NCBI RefSeq assembly: GCF_049943125.1
Contig: NZ_CP188040.1
Span: 2,852,001 to 2,916,000, forward strand
DNA from: JAEXZL01 sp049943125
Lineage (GTDB): Bacteria > Bacillota > Clostridia > Clostridiales > Clostridiaceae
Direction: 5' to 3'
Length of the DNA: 64,000 nucleotides
Position 1 is the first letter of the stretch; every line of letters starts with the position of its first letter. A program made the translations under genes and the position numbers. This document shows, in pieces, positions 7,836 through 16,393 of this stretch. Under the pieces are notes generated by a model. That model worked only from the letters and a program-made list of their open reading frames with translations. It was not told the origin of the DNA and searched no databases.

Positions 7836-8720
7836 ATGGATTCATTATCTGGTATTATTCCATATCTACTTTCAGGTATTTCTGTTGGTGGACAATATGC
7901 CTTGATAGCAATAGGTTATACCATGGTTTATGGTATACTCCGTCTGATTAATTTTGCTCATGCGGATATATTCATGGTAGCAGGGTTTATTATGGTTTAT
8001 TCTTCAACTGTTATGCCTTTATATGTTTCATTAATTTTAGTTATTATATTGACGGTGAGCCTTGGCTTTGCTGTAGAGAGGTTTGCTTATAAGCCTCTAA
8101 GGTCGGCACCGAGAATGTCAATTATGATTTCTGCTATTGGAGTTTCTTATCTTCTTCAAAACCTGGCCTGGTATGTAACTGGTGGTCTTGCAAAGGTATA
8201 TCCTGAAATTCCATGGATAAGCGATTCTGTTACGGCGTTTGGATGGCCAATCAGTAGAGTTACTGTTATAACGCCTATTCTCACCATAGTTCTTGTAGTA
8301 GCTCTGGTGCTCCTGCTAAAGTACACTAAAATCGGAATAGCCATGCGTGCTGTGTCAAAGGATTTTGAAACCTCACAGCTTATGGGCATAAAGATTAATA
8401 CCGTTATAAGCATAACCTTTATCATAGGCTCCTTCCTGGCTGCTGTGGGATCTATGCTTTATTTCTCCAGCTATACAGCTGTTTCTCCTACGGTAGGAGC
8501 AATGCCAGGGCTAAAGGCCTTTGTTGCTGCAGTGTTTGGAGGTATAGGTAGTGTACCGGGAGCTGTAGTTGGAGCCTTTATCATAGGAATTTGTGAGAAC
8601 TTAATCAAGGCTGCTAAAATGACTACCTTTAGTGATGCCTTTACCTTTGCTCTCCTTATTATAATCCTTGTGGTTAAGCCAACAGGTCTCTTTGGAGAAA
8701 AGACCTCAGAGAAAGTGTAG
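7836..8720 (+). CDS. livH: Branched-chain amino acid ABC transporter permease
   Basis: A 294-residue polytopic membrane protein, LivH family: N-terminal GGQYALIAIGYTMVYGILRLINFAH is the family signature (split here across ~residues 16-41), followed by several hydrophobic helices and the cytoplasmic loop AMRAVSKDFETSQLMGI that contacts the ATPases. AAGGAGGG is 7 nt upstream of ATG. It pairs with LivM, whose gene begins 8 nt after this stop. Confidence 0.9.
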   Translation: MDSLSGIIPYLLSGISVGGQYALIAIGYTMVYGILRLINFAHADIFMVAGFIMVYSSTVMPLYVSLILVIILTVSLGFAVERFAYKPLRSAPRMSIMISAIGVSYLLQNLAWYVTGGLAKVYPEIPWISDSVTAFGWPISRVTVITPILTIVLVVALVLLLKYTKIGIAMRAVSKDFETSQLMGIKINTVISITFIIGSFLAAVGSMLYFSSYTAVSPTVGAMPGLKAFVAAVFGGIGSVPGAVVGAFIIGICENLIKAAKMTTFSDAFTFALLIIILVVKPTGLFGEKTSEKV

Positions 8721-8728
8721 GTGGGAAG

Positions 8729-9811
8729 ATGAAAACTAAAACAAAAATAATTATAAATGGAGCTCTTATTGCGCTGTTGCTTAGCTTTATTTACTTTCTA
8801 GATGTGACGCAGCCAACCTCAATGCTCTCCACGGTTTTAAAAAAGGGAGCAATCTATTCTCTTGTGGCTGTTTCCATGAATCTTTTAAATGGATTTACTG
8901 GCCTATTTTCTCTAGGACAGGCTGGCTTTATGCTCTTAGGAGCTTATACCTATGGAATATTAACTATCCCCGTGGAAGCTAGGGAATCAGTATATAAATA
9001 TTTCAACGGTGGTCTTGTACAGTTTCAGCTGCCATCCTTGGTAGCCTTGGTTCTTGCAGGCTTAGTTGCTGCTATTTTTGCATTTTTAATAGGACATCCC
9101 GTATTAAAGCTTAAGAGCGATTATCTTGCCATTGCAACCTTAGGCTTTGCGGAAATTATCCGTGCCATAGCCCAGTGGGATAAGCTTGGAGCAATTACCA
9201 ATGGATCAAATCTCCTGAAGAAATTTACTAAATTTCAGGGAGCTCTCCCATACTTTATCATAGCGATGATATGTATTGCTACCATAGTACTTTTAATTAA
9301 ATCAACCTATGGTAGGGCTTTTAAAGCAATTAGGGATGATGAGATAGCAGCAGAAGCCATGGGAATAAATCTTGCAAGGCATAAACAGATGGCCTTTATA
9401 ATTAGCTCCTTTTATGCAGGAGTAGGTGGAGCTATGCTGGCAATGTATCAGACTACGGTACAGGCCAATGCCTTTAAATCTGCCATGACCTATGAAATAC
9501 TGCTGATAGTGGTATTGGGAGGTATAGGCTCTATCACCGGAAGCATCCTGGGCTCCTTCCTCTTTGTTGCCAGCAGTGAGTGGTGGCTGAGATTTTTGGA
9601 TCAGGAAATGTTTATAGGTAGCTTTAAGGTTCCACTACTTAGAAGCGGCTTTAGAATGGTAGTTTTTTCAGTAGTAATCATGATAGTGGTGCTGTTCTTC
9701 CGCCAGGGAATTATGGGAACCCGGGAGTACTCCCTGGAAGGGGTAGTGAATTGGTTTAAAAAGAAAAAGAAATTTTCATCTAAAAAAGCAGGGAGGGTTA
9801 ATAATGGCTGA
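8729..9811 (+). CDS. livM: Branched-chain amino acid ABC transporter permease
   Basis: A 360-residue polytopic membrane protein of the LivM family, with ~9-10 hydrophobic segments. NGFTGLFSLGQAGFMLLGAY near residue 55 and the cytoplasmic loop FKAIRDDEIAAEAMGIN are conserved. The C-terminus is a basic tail (KKKKKFSSKK). The gene overlaps livG by 8 nt, so expression is coupled. Confidence 0.9.
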   Translation: MKTKTKIIINGALIALLLSFIYFLDVTQPTSMLSTVLKKGAIYSLVAVSMNLLNGFTGLFSLGQAGFMLLGAYTYGILTIPVEARESVYKYFNGGLVQFQLPSLVALVLAGLVAAIFAFLIGHPVLKLKSDYLAIATLGFAEIIRAIAQWDKLGAITNGSNLLKKFTKFQGALPYFIIAMICIATIVLLIKSTYGRAFKAIRDDEIAAEAMGINLARHKQMAFIISSFYAGVGGAMLAMYQTTVQANAFKSAMTYEILLIVVLGGIGSITGSILGSFLFVASSEWWLRFLDQEMFIGSFKVPLLRSGFRMVVFSVVIMIVVLFFRQGIMGTREYSLEGVVNWFKKKKKFSSKKAGRVNNG

Positions 9812-10658
9812 TTTAATAAGGAATGTTTTAACCCTTGAAAATATAACTATGCAGTTTGGTGGTGTTATAGCGGTTAACAACCTATCCTTAAAGGTAAATG
9901 AAGGAGAAATTGTATCCCTGATAGGTCCTAATGGAGCTGGAAAGACCACAGCCTTCAATGTTGTTACGGGAGTTTATGAAGCTACTAATGGGTTAGTGAA
10001 ATATTATGATGAGACTATACTTGAGAACTATCCTAAGGGGAAGATGAAAAAGCTTTATGGAGGAGAAAATAACGGAGAATATAAAAGATCCATCGTAAAA
10101 ACTCCCGATGAGCTCACAAAGCTTGGTATAGCCAGAACCTTTCAGAATATAAGGCTGTTTAAATCCATGACGGTTTTTGAAAATGTTCTTGTAGCTAAGC
10201 ATATGAGAAGGTCCAGTAATCTATTTACTGCAACCCTTATGCTTAACCAAAAGGAAGAGGTAAAAATGCGTCAGGAGTCCCTGGAGCTACTTAGGATTGT
10301 TGGGCTAGAAGAGGTAAAGGATGAGCTGGCAACCTCTCTACCTTATGGTAAGCAGAGAAGGCTAGAAATTGCTAGAGCCTTAGCTACAGAGCCAAAGCTG
10401 CTCCTTTTAGATGAGCCAGCAGCAGGAATGAATCCACAGGAGACCAACGAGCTTACAGCCTTTATCTATGATATTCGTGATAAGTTCAGGCTATCTGTTT
10501 TACTTATAGAGCATCATATTAACCTGGTAATGGATATTTCCGATAGAATTTATGTTATTGACTTCGGTAAGCTTATTGCTGAAGGTAGGCCGGAGGAAAT
10601 ACAAAACAATCAAAGAGTTATAGATGCATATCTGGGGGTGGTAGAGGATGAAGAGTAA
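9804..10658 (+). CDS. livG: Branched-chain amino acid ABC transporter ATP-binding protein
   Basis: A 284-residue ABC ATPase with Walker A GPNGAGKTT, Q-loop in GIARTFQNIRLF, signature-region LPYGKQRR (degenerate, usual for LivG), Walker B LLLLDEPAAGMNP and switch His in LIEHH. It is ~30 residues longer than most LivG because of a charged insertion at about residues 73-100, between the first beta-strands and the Q-loop. It overlaps livM upstream and livF downstream (11 nt). Confidence 0.9.
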   Translation: MADLIRNVLTLENITMQFGGVIAVNNLSLKVNEGEIVSLIGPNGAGKTTAFNVVTGVYEATNGLVKYYDETILENYPKGKMKKLYGGENNGEYKRSIVKTPDELTKLGIARTFQNIRLFKSMTVFENVLVAKHMRRSSNLFTATLMLNQKEEVKMRQESLELLRIVGLEEVKDELATSLPYGKQRRLEIARALATEPKLLLLDEPAAGMNPQETNELTAFIYDIRDKFRLSVLLIEHHINLVMDISDRIYVIDFGKLIAEGRPEEIQNNQRVIDAYLGVVEDEE

Positions 10659-11373
10659 TTTACTTGAAATTAAGAATTTATTCGTAGCCTATGGCGGTAT
10701 AGAAGCAGTAAAGAACATATCCTTTAACGTTCCTCAAGGGGAAATAGTTACTCTCATTGGTGCTAATGGAGCAGGAAAGAGTACAACCTTAAAATCCATA
10801 GCAGGTCTTGTAAAGCCAAAGAATTCTTCTATACTTTTTGAAGGACAGGAGCTTGTAGGAAAGACTCCCGATGCTATAGTTAAAAGTGGTATAACCCTTG
10901 TACCGGAGGGCAGAAAGGTTTTTGCAAATCTCACCGTTAAGGAAAACCTCCGCATTGGTGCTTATCTCAGGAAGGACAATTTGGATAAGGATTATGAATA
11001 TATATTTTCCTTATTCCCTCGTCTTAAGGAGCGTGAATGGCAGCTAGCTGGTACCCTTTCTGGAGGAGAGCAGCAGATGCTTGCTGTAGGAAGGGCACTG
11101 ATGAGCAGACCAAAGCTTATTATGATGGATGAGCCATCCTTAGGACTTGCACCCTTAGTAGTTAAAAGCATCTTCGATATTATTAAGGAAATCAACGCCA
11201 ATGGTATAACAGTTCTCCTCATAGAGCAGAATGCCAACATGGCCCTTCAGGTAGCAAACACTGCCTACGTTCTGGAAACAGGACATATAACCATAACAGG
11301 AACTGGTAAAGAGCTTCTAGCCGATGATAGGATAAAGGAAGCCTACCTCGGTAAGAGTAAAAAGGTTAAATAG
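10648..11373 (+). CDS. livF: Branched-chain amino acid ABC transporter ATP-binding protein
   Basis: A 241-residue ABC ATPase: Walker A GANGAGKST, canonical signature LSGGEQQ, Walker B LIMMDEPSLGLAP and switch His replaced by Gln-rich LIEQN, as is normal for LivF. It forms the heterodimeric motor with LivG. Its start lies inside the 3' end of livG, and the operon ends at the terminator at 11401. Confidence 0.92.
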   Translation: MKSNLLEIKNLFVAYGGIEAVKNISFNVPQGEIVTLIGANGAGKSTTLKSIAGLVKPKNSSILFEGQELVGKTPDAIVKSGITLVPEGRKVFANLTVKENLRIGAYLRKDNLDKDYEYIFSLFPRLKEREWQLAGTLSGGEQQMLAVGRALMSRPKLIMMDEPSLGLAPLVVKSIFDIIKEINANGITVLLIEQNANMALQVANTAYVLETGHITITGTGKELLADDRIKEAYLGKSKKVK

Positions 11374-11400
11374 CTAAGTATATTTGGGGTTATGGATGAA

Positions 11401-11430
11401 AAGCTGGGATATTGATCCCAGCTTTTTTGT
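11401..11430 (+). terminator. Rho-independent terminator of the liv operon
   Basis: Perfect 9-bp stem AAGCTGGGA/TCCCAGCTT (11401-11409, 11416-11424), 6-nt loop, then TTTTT. Confidence 0.9.
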
Positions 11431-11577
11431 ATTAAAAATTCCTATGTAAAAGTGCTAAGAAATCTTCAAAATCTTTAACAATCCTGTATGAATACACAAC
11501 AGACCTTAAAGATTTATGATATTTCTATATGTTGGTCATTTTATAAGTCTCTCTGAATATTATACATATTGGGTCAG

Positions 11578-11602
11578 AACCGTAGGAAATTACGGTTTTT
11601 AA
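11578..11602 (+). promoter_or_regulatory. Leader hairpin upstream of the ADP-ribosylglycohydrolase
   Basis: Stem AACCGTA (11578-11584) with TACGGTT (11591-11597), followed by TTTAATT, ending ~23 nt before the ATG. It could be a weak attenuator; I cannot match it to a known riboswitch. Confidence 0.35.
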
Positions 11603-11624
11603 TTATGTATAAGGAGAGAAAAAT

Positions 11625-12479
11625 ATGTTTGGTGCAGTTATTGGAGATATAGCAGGCTCCATTTATGAGTGGAATAACATAAAAACAAAGGATTTTATAC
11701 TCTTTGAGGAAGGCTGCCATTTTACTGATGAGACGGTTATAAACTTCGCTGTAGCTAATGGCTTAATGAGATGGAGATGGGAGGATGAAAGGTATTTATT
11801 AGGAAAGCTCTCCAGAGAGGTTATGAAGCAATACTTAACGGAAGAGATGCAGAGGCTTGGTAGATTATACCCCCTTGCAGGCTATGCTGGTATGTTTCAA
11901 AGGTGGCTTATTGCAAAAAAGCCAATGCCTTATAGAAGCCTGGGGAATGGTGCTGCTATGAGGGTAGCACCTATAGCCTATGTAGCCGCAAGCCTGGAAG
12001 AGGCAGAAGAGCTTGCGAAGCTATGTGCAGAGATAACTCATAATCATAGTGAGGGGATAAAAGGTGCTGTAGTCGTTGCTGGGTGTATTTATCTTTCTAT
12101 AAATGGAGCAGATAAGGAAGAAATAAAAGCTTATGCTGAAAAGTTCTATGACTTCAGCTTTACACTGGATGAAATAAGGCCACAGTACGGCTATAATTCC
12201 TCTGCAGAGGGAAGTATACCCTATGCCATAGCAGCTTTTTTAGAAGGAAGCTCCTTTGAGGATTCCTTGAGGAACGCTATTTCTATAGGAGGAGATAGCG
12301 ATACCATTGCAACTATAACCTGTGCCATAGCTGAAGGGTATTATGGAATTCCAGAAATACTAAAAAGAAGAGCAATGGTTTATCTTAAGGATACAGAGTT
12401 CCTAGAGATATATTATAGCTTTATGATGACATTCCAGGAGGAACAGAGGAGGAAGAAACTACAAAATAAATATTATTAA
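11625..12479 (+). CDS. ADP-ribosylglycohydrolase family protein
   Basis: A 284-residue cytosolic protein of the DraG/ARH family, which removes ADP-ribose from proteins or small molecules using two Mg ions. Metal-site motifs are seen at GAVIGDIAGS (N-terminus), FTDETV (residues ~31-36) and GGDSDTIATIT near residue 222-232. The usual TDDT is TDET here, so one metal ligand is Glu rather than Asp. No ADP-ribosyltransferase or nitrogenase regulator is adjacent, so the substrate is unknown. It is a monocistron with a leader hairpin and its own terminator. Confidence 0.88.
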   Translation: MFGAVIGDIAGSIYEWNNIKTKDFILFEEGCHFTDETVINFAVANGLMRWRWEDERYLLGKLSREVMKQYLTEEMQRLGRLYPLAGYAGMFQRWLIAKKPMPYRSLGNGAAMRVAPIAYVAASLEEAEELAKLCAEITHNHSEGIKGAVVVAGCIYLSINGADKEEIKAYAEKFYDFSFTLDEIRPQYGYNSSAEGSIPYAIAAFLEGSSFEDSLRNAISIGGDSDTIATITCAIAEGYYGIPEILKRRAMVYLKDTEFLEIYYSFMMTFQEEQRRKKLQNKYY

Positions 12480-12480
12480 T

Positions 12481-12506
12481 AAGCAGCATGGGCTGCTTTT
12501 CTTTTT
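12481..12506 (+). terminator. Rho-independent terminator
   Basis: Stem AAGCAGC-type (12481-12487 with 12492-12498), tetraloop ATGG, then TTTCTTTTT. Confidence 0.75.
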
Positions 12507-12606
12507 GTAAAATTTTAGTTCTATTTTATTTATCATTAAATATAGCAATATATTCCTATAAATTAGCAAGGTAGTTAGTTTAATAATTTGTGTAAAATAT
12601 TTAAAA

Positions 12607-12620
12607 TGAAATCGTAAACA
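12607..12620 (+). promoter_or_regulatory. Weak cre-like sequence upstream of the secreted modular protein
   Basis: TGAAATCGTAAACA departs from the catabolite-responsive element consensus at one or two positions. It lies ~160 nt before the gene at 12779. Listed because the next locus is for sugar use; weak on its own. The rest of 12507-12778 is AT-rich leader. Confidence 0.25.
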
Positions 12621-12778
12621 TATGTAATATTAACTAAGAATAAACACATTTGTTAAAGAAATGTTAATTTTTGTGTCATATATCAATTAGAGGGGAGGTT
12701 TAGGTAAATTAAGATAAGTTTGAGCTTGTAGAAGTTTAAGCAGTTTTTTAAATACTAGTATTATGAGGAGGATATCTT

Positions 12779-15700
12779 ATGTCAAAAAGGTTTAGATTTA
12801 GTGTTTCAGCTATACTGACTATAATAATTTTTTTATCCTTAATACCCGTGAGTGGCTTTGCAGCTTCAGAGGAAACCGTTGCTAAGAAGCTTGGGGATAG
12901 AGGCTTTAAGAGCTCTGTGGACCTAGGAGTGGCTGCGTCAGATGTATCCATTAAGACATCAATAATAGCTAAGGAAAACGGTAGAGATGTTGTTTATACC
13001 ACTGCTGATGGCGGAAAGTTTAATGTAGTTGATTTAAAGGATAATAAGCTTTTATTTGCTACACAGCTGGGTGAGGTAACCCAAGTTTGGACCCATTCTC
13101 TAGCACCAGATGGTACTGTTTATATAGGGGGCTTAGCTGCTGGTAATGCTGGTGAGCTGTGGAGCTATAAACCAGAGGGTAGGGTTGTAAAAAAGCTAGG
13201 GATAATCCATGAGGGTGAACAGGTATGGTCTAGCGCCATAGATGAACAGGGAAATGTTTATTTAGGTACCTATCCTTCGGGAAAAATAGTTAAGTATGAG
13301 CCTTCTACTGGAAAGTTCACTGACCTTGGACAAGTAGACACAGAAAATAGCTATGTACGTTCTATGGCCTATGCCGATGGTTATATCTATGCTGGTCTAG
13401 GAACTATTGGTAAGGTATATAGAATAAACGTAGATACCTTAGAAAAAGAAAATATAACTAAAAATATACCAGAGCTTTTAGGAAAGGAACAAAAGGATAT
13501 CAAATTTGCCTACGATATGGCTGTAGTAGGGGATTATCTATTTGTTAGAATTGATGATGGTAATCTAAATGCTATTATTTTTTATGATTTAGAAACCCAG
13601 ACATGGCTTGATAAAAAGCTAGCTAAGGTAGGTGATGGATCAGCAGATGATTATGGTACCTTTGGCTTTAGTAATCAAATTCCTGTTAAGGATAATAAGG
13701 CCTATGTTATTTGGAGTCGTGAGGTAACAGAAATAAATCTAGATACCTTTGAGACTAGGCTGACAGGAGTAAAATATGCTGCTGGTTTTAGAGGAGCAGG
13801 CTTTGTAGAGCTCACTGAAGGAGAGCCATCATTAATTACTGTAAAAAGAAATGGCACCATGCTTGTTGCTGATGTTGATACAGGAGCATCCTCAGAGCTG
13901 CCTTGTGTAATGGAGGCTAATCCACTGACCCTGCATAATTTAGCTGCAGGAAATGACGGTAATTTATATATGACTACCTACCCTGGAGGACCTAAGGGTT
14001 CTAAATATAATACTAAGACTGGTACCTTTACCACCTATACTCAAGGACAAGCTGAGGGTATTGTAGCTGGTAATGGCAATGATTTATACTTCGGAATGTA
14101 TCCAGGGGCTATTATTCAAAAGATGGATACTTCTAGTTTAGCTATAGAGACTTTATTTAACTTAAAGGATGAGTACAGTCAAGATAGACCATATATAATG
14201 AAGTTTGAGAATAATAAGCTTCTCATAGGAACTATACCTGACTATGGAAAGCTCGGTGGAACCCTGACTATATACGATCCTGCTACTGGTGAAAGAGAAA
14301 CCTATAAAAATGTGGTTCAAGATCAGAGCATCGTAGGCTTAGCCTATAGGGATGGTAAGATTTATGGTTCAACCACCATCCGTGGAGGACTTGACATAAA
14401 TCCAACAGCTGAGGAAGCTAAGATGTTTGTATGGGATGTAGAGGGGAAGACAAAGCTTACTGAATTCTCTCTTGATATACCTGGATTAGATACCCCTGTG
14501 CTAATCAGTGGCTTAACCTTCCATGATGGACTTCTCTGGGGAGCTGTTGATGGTATAATATTTGCCATGGATCCAGATACCTATCAGGTAGTTAAATATA
14601 AAAATATATATCCAGAGATAGTAGATAGAGGAATGTGGAGGCCTGTACACATATTGTTTGGTGAGGATGGTTTACTATACACTGATGTGGCTGGAAAGCT
14701 AACAGTTATGAAACCAGATACCTTAGACCATGTGACCTTAATCGGCTCCGGTCCAGAGGTAGACTTTATAGCTCTGGCAAAGGACAGCCAAGGTAATGAA
14801 AATATATATTATATAGATGCTAGCCCTACTACCCTTAAAATGATACCAGTAATAGATGGTGGAGTTCTTGAAGAACCACCAGCAGAGGAAGAGGAAATTG
14901 AAGTTCCTATATATAATAATAGCTTTGAAGAGCCTTTAAGAGGAAATACTATTCCTGGTTGGTCTTCATTATTCTCTAATATTACTGCTAATGTTTCCTT
15001 TGGAATTACCAGTGATAGAAGCAGCAGTGGTGACAACAGCTTAAGAATTGTTGATAAGGCACAAAATGAAACAGTATTTGTACAGAGTGACTATATATCT
15101 GTAGTTCCTGGTGTTGAATATACAGCCTCTGCGGAGCTATTCTTAGAGGATGGTAGCGTAAGCTTCTTCTTAAGATATTTTGATGCAAATGGTAAGCAGG
15201 TAGGAAGCGATAAGGATGGGGTGAATATAATCCATGTTCGTTCCGGTCATAAGGAGTGGCAGAGAGTAAAAGCTGTAGTGAAGGCGCCAGAAGGAGCAGT
15301 TTATGCAAGACTATTTGCCGGTGCTTCCAATTACTTTACTACCTCAGCAGCATATTATGATGACTTTAAGCTAACCTATAGGGGCTTCGCACCTGTAGAA
15401 GCTTCTCCAGGAACTCTACATCTTTCAGCTCCTGAGAATGTGTATGAGGGTGAGGAATTCACCGTGGCAATTAACTACTTTGCTGGTGAAACAAAGGATC
15501 TTAAGGGTATAAATTCTACTGTAACCTTTGATGATACAAAGCTTCAGCTCATAGCTGTTGAAAAGGCTGGCGCTATGAACGAGGATGGTGCTGTATTAGC
15601 TTATGACTTGTCCTCAGGTACAGTTAATATTACAGCAACAGCAGCTTCAGATAAAGTAATAAGTGAAAATGGAGAGATAGTAACCTTAAGATTTAAGGCT

Positions 15701-16240
15701 TTAGAGAATCTTGGTGAAACAAGCTTATCCATGAGCAAGAATAGTACCTTAATCAAGGGAAGCTCCTCTGAAGGATATCTCCTAGGGATGGAAAGACAGC
15801 TTAAGATGAACATTCTAGAGGCCTATGCTGCTATAGTTGAAATAGGGGCTCAGGTAACCTATGATAGAGGAGCAGTGGAGGATAATCAATATACCTTTAT
15901 CCTAAAGAATGAACAGGGAGAAGTTATTGACACTAAGGGAAATATCGGTGAAAGCATTACCTTTAATCCTTTATCCTTCAAAAAGGAAGGCTTATATACC
16001 TTTACCTTAACACAACAGCCACTGTCAAATAACAAGATTAAAATCGATGGCTCAACCTACACTGTAAATGTTAATGTAACGAGAGTGAGAGAAGGCTATG
16101 AAGCAGAGGTAACCTATGAGAGAAATGGCAAAGAGTATGCAGGAACACCTGTATTTAAAAATACTAAGGATAATAGAAGTAAAAGTCTGTTAAAGACTGT
16201 TATCTATGTTCTTAGCAAGCTTATAAAAAGTTGGTTTTAA
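12779..16240 (+). CDS. Large secreted modular protein: beta-propeller repeats, CBM-like, cohesin-like and pilin-isopeptide-like domains
   Basis: 1153 residues with a signal peptide (hydrophobic residues 8-27, cleavage near GFA-A). Residues ~40-695 are repeated 40-60-residue blades with patterns such as DGKIYG-T, LYMTTYPGG and VYLGTYPSGK, i.e. a beta-propeller, likely two. An acidic linker EEPPAEEEEIE follows at ~697-710. Residues ~714-866 resemble a CBM4/9-type jelly roll (NNSFEEP, then PGWSS). Residues ~880-1005 look cohesin-like (EGEEFTVAINY, VTFDDTKLQL, LRFKAL). Residues ~1020-1131 resemble the streptococcal pilin isopeptide domain (YTFILKN, GLYTFTLTQ, FKNTK). The C-terminus has no LPXTG but a basic/hydrophobic tail. 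Probable extracellular polysaccharide-binding protein; no catalytic site identified. Confidence 0.7.
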   Translation: MSKRFRFSVSAILTIIIFLSLIPVSGFAASEETVAKKLGDRGFKSSVDLGVAASDVSIKTSIIAKENGRDVVYTTADGGKFNVVDLKDNKLLFATQLGEVTQVWTHSLAPDGTVYIGGLAAGNAGELWSYKPEGRVVKKLGIIHEGEQVWSSAIDEQGNVYLGTYPSGKIVKYEPSTGKFTDLGQVDTENSYVRSMAYADGYIYAGLGTIGKVYRINVDTLEKENITKNIPELLGKEQKDIKFAYDMAVVGDYLFVRIDDGNLNAIIFYDLETQTWLDKKLAKVGDGSADDYGTFGFSNQIPVKDNKAYVIWSREVTEINLDTFETRLTGVKYAAGFRGAGFVELTEGEPSLITVKRNGTMLVADVDTGASSELPCVMEANPLTLHNLAAGNDGNLYMTTYPGGPKGSKYNTKTGTFTTYTQGQAEGIVAGNGNDLYFGMYPGAIIQKMDTSSLAIETLFNLKDEYSQDRPYIMKFENNKLLIGTIPDYGKLGGTLTIYDPATGERETYKNVVQDQSIVGLAYRDGKIYGSTTIRGGLDINPTAEEAKMFVWDVEGKTKLTEFSLDIPGLDTPVLISGLTFHDGLLWGAVDGIIFAMDPDTYQVVKYKNIYPEIVDRGMWRPVHILFGEDGLLYTDVAGKLTVMKPDTLDHVTLIGSGPEVDFIALAKDSQGNENIYYIDASPTTLKMIPVIDGGVLEEPPAEEEEIEVPIYNNSFEEPLRGNTIPGWSSLFSNITANVSFGITSDRSSSGDNSLRIVDKAQNETVFVQSDYISVVPGVEYTASAELFLEDGSVSFFLRYFDANGKQVGSDKDGVNIIHVRSGHKEWQRVKAVVKAPEGAVYARLFAGASNYFTTSAAYYDDFKLTYRGFAPVEASPGTLHLSAPENVYEGEEFTVAINYFAGETKDLKGINSTVTFDDTKLQLIAVEKAGAMNEDGAVLAYDLSSGTVNITATAASDKVISENGEIVTLRFKALENLGETSLSMSKNSTLIKGSSSEGYLLGMERQLKMNILEAYAAIVEIGAQVTYDRGAVEDNQYTFILKNEQGEVIDTKGNIGESITFNPLSFKKEGLYTFTLTQQPLSNNKIKIDGSTYTVNVNVTRVREGYEAEVTYERNGKEYAGTPVFKNTKDNRSKSLLKTVIYVLSKLIKSWF

Positions 16241-16297
16241 GCTTTTGTCATAGCTCCCTAAACTTATACTAAAACTAAAAAAAACAAACCTATTATG

Positions 16298-16334
16298 AAA
16301 AAAGGTCCATTTCTTTAAGAGTGGACCTTTTTTA
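16298..16334 (+). terminator. Rho-independent terminator
   Basis: 12-bp stem with A-run on one side and T-run on the other (16298-16309 with 16322-16333), so it could work on both strands. It separates the secreted protein from the glycan operon. Confidence 0.85.
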
Positions 16335-16393
16335 TAATTTATATATTGATTCATTTTATTAATGACTAAAGAAAAATTGGAGGAGGGAAGTGA

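Noticed and set aside
15006..15308. 100-codon antisense frame in the secreted protein gene
   Set aside because: Shadow of the coding frame; composition and lack of start signals do not support it.
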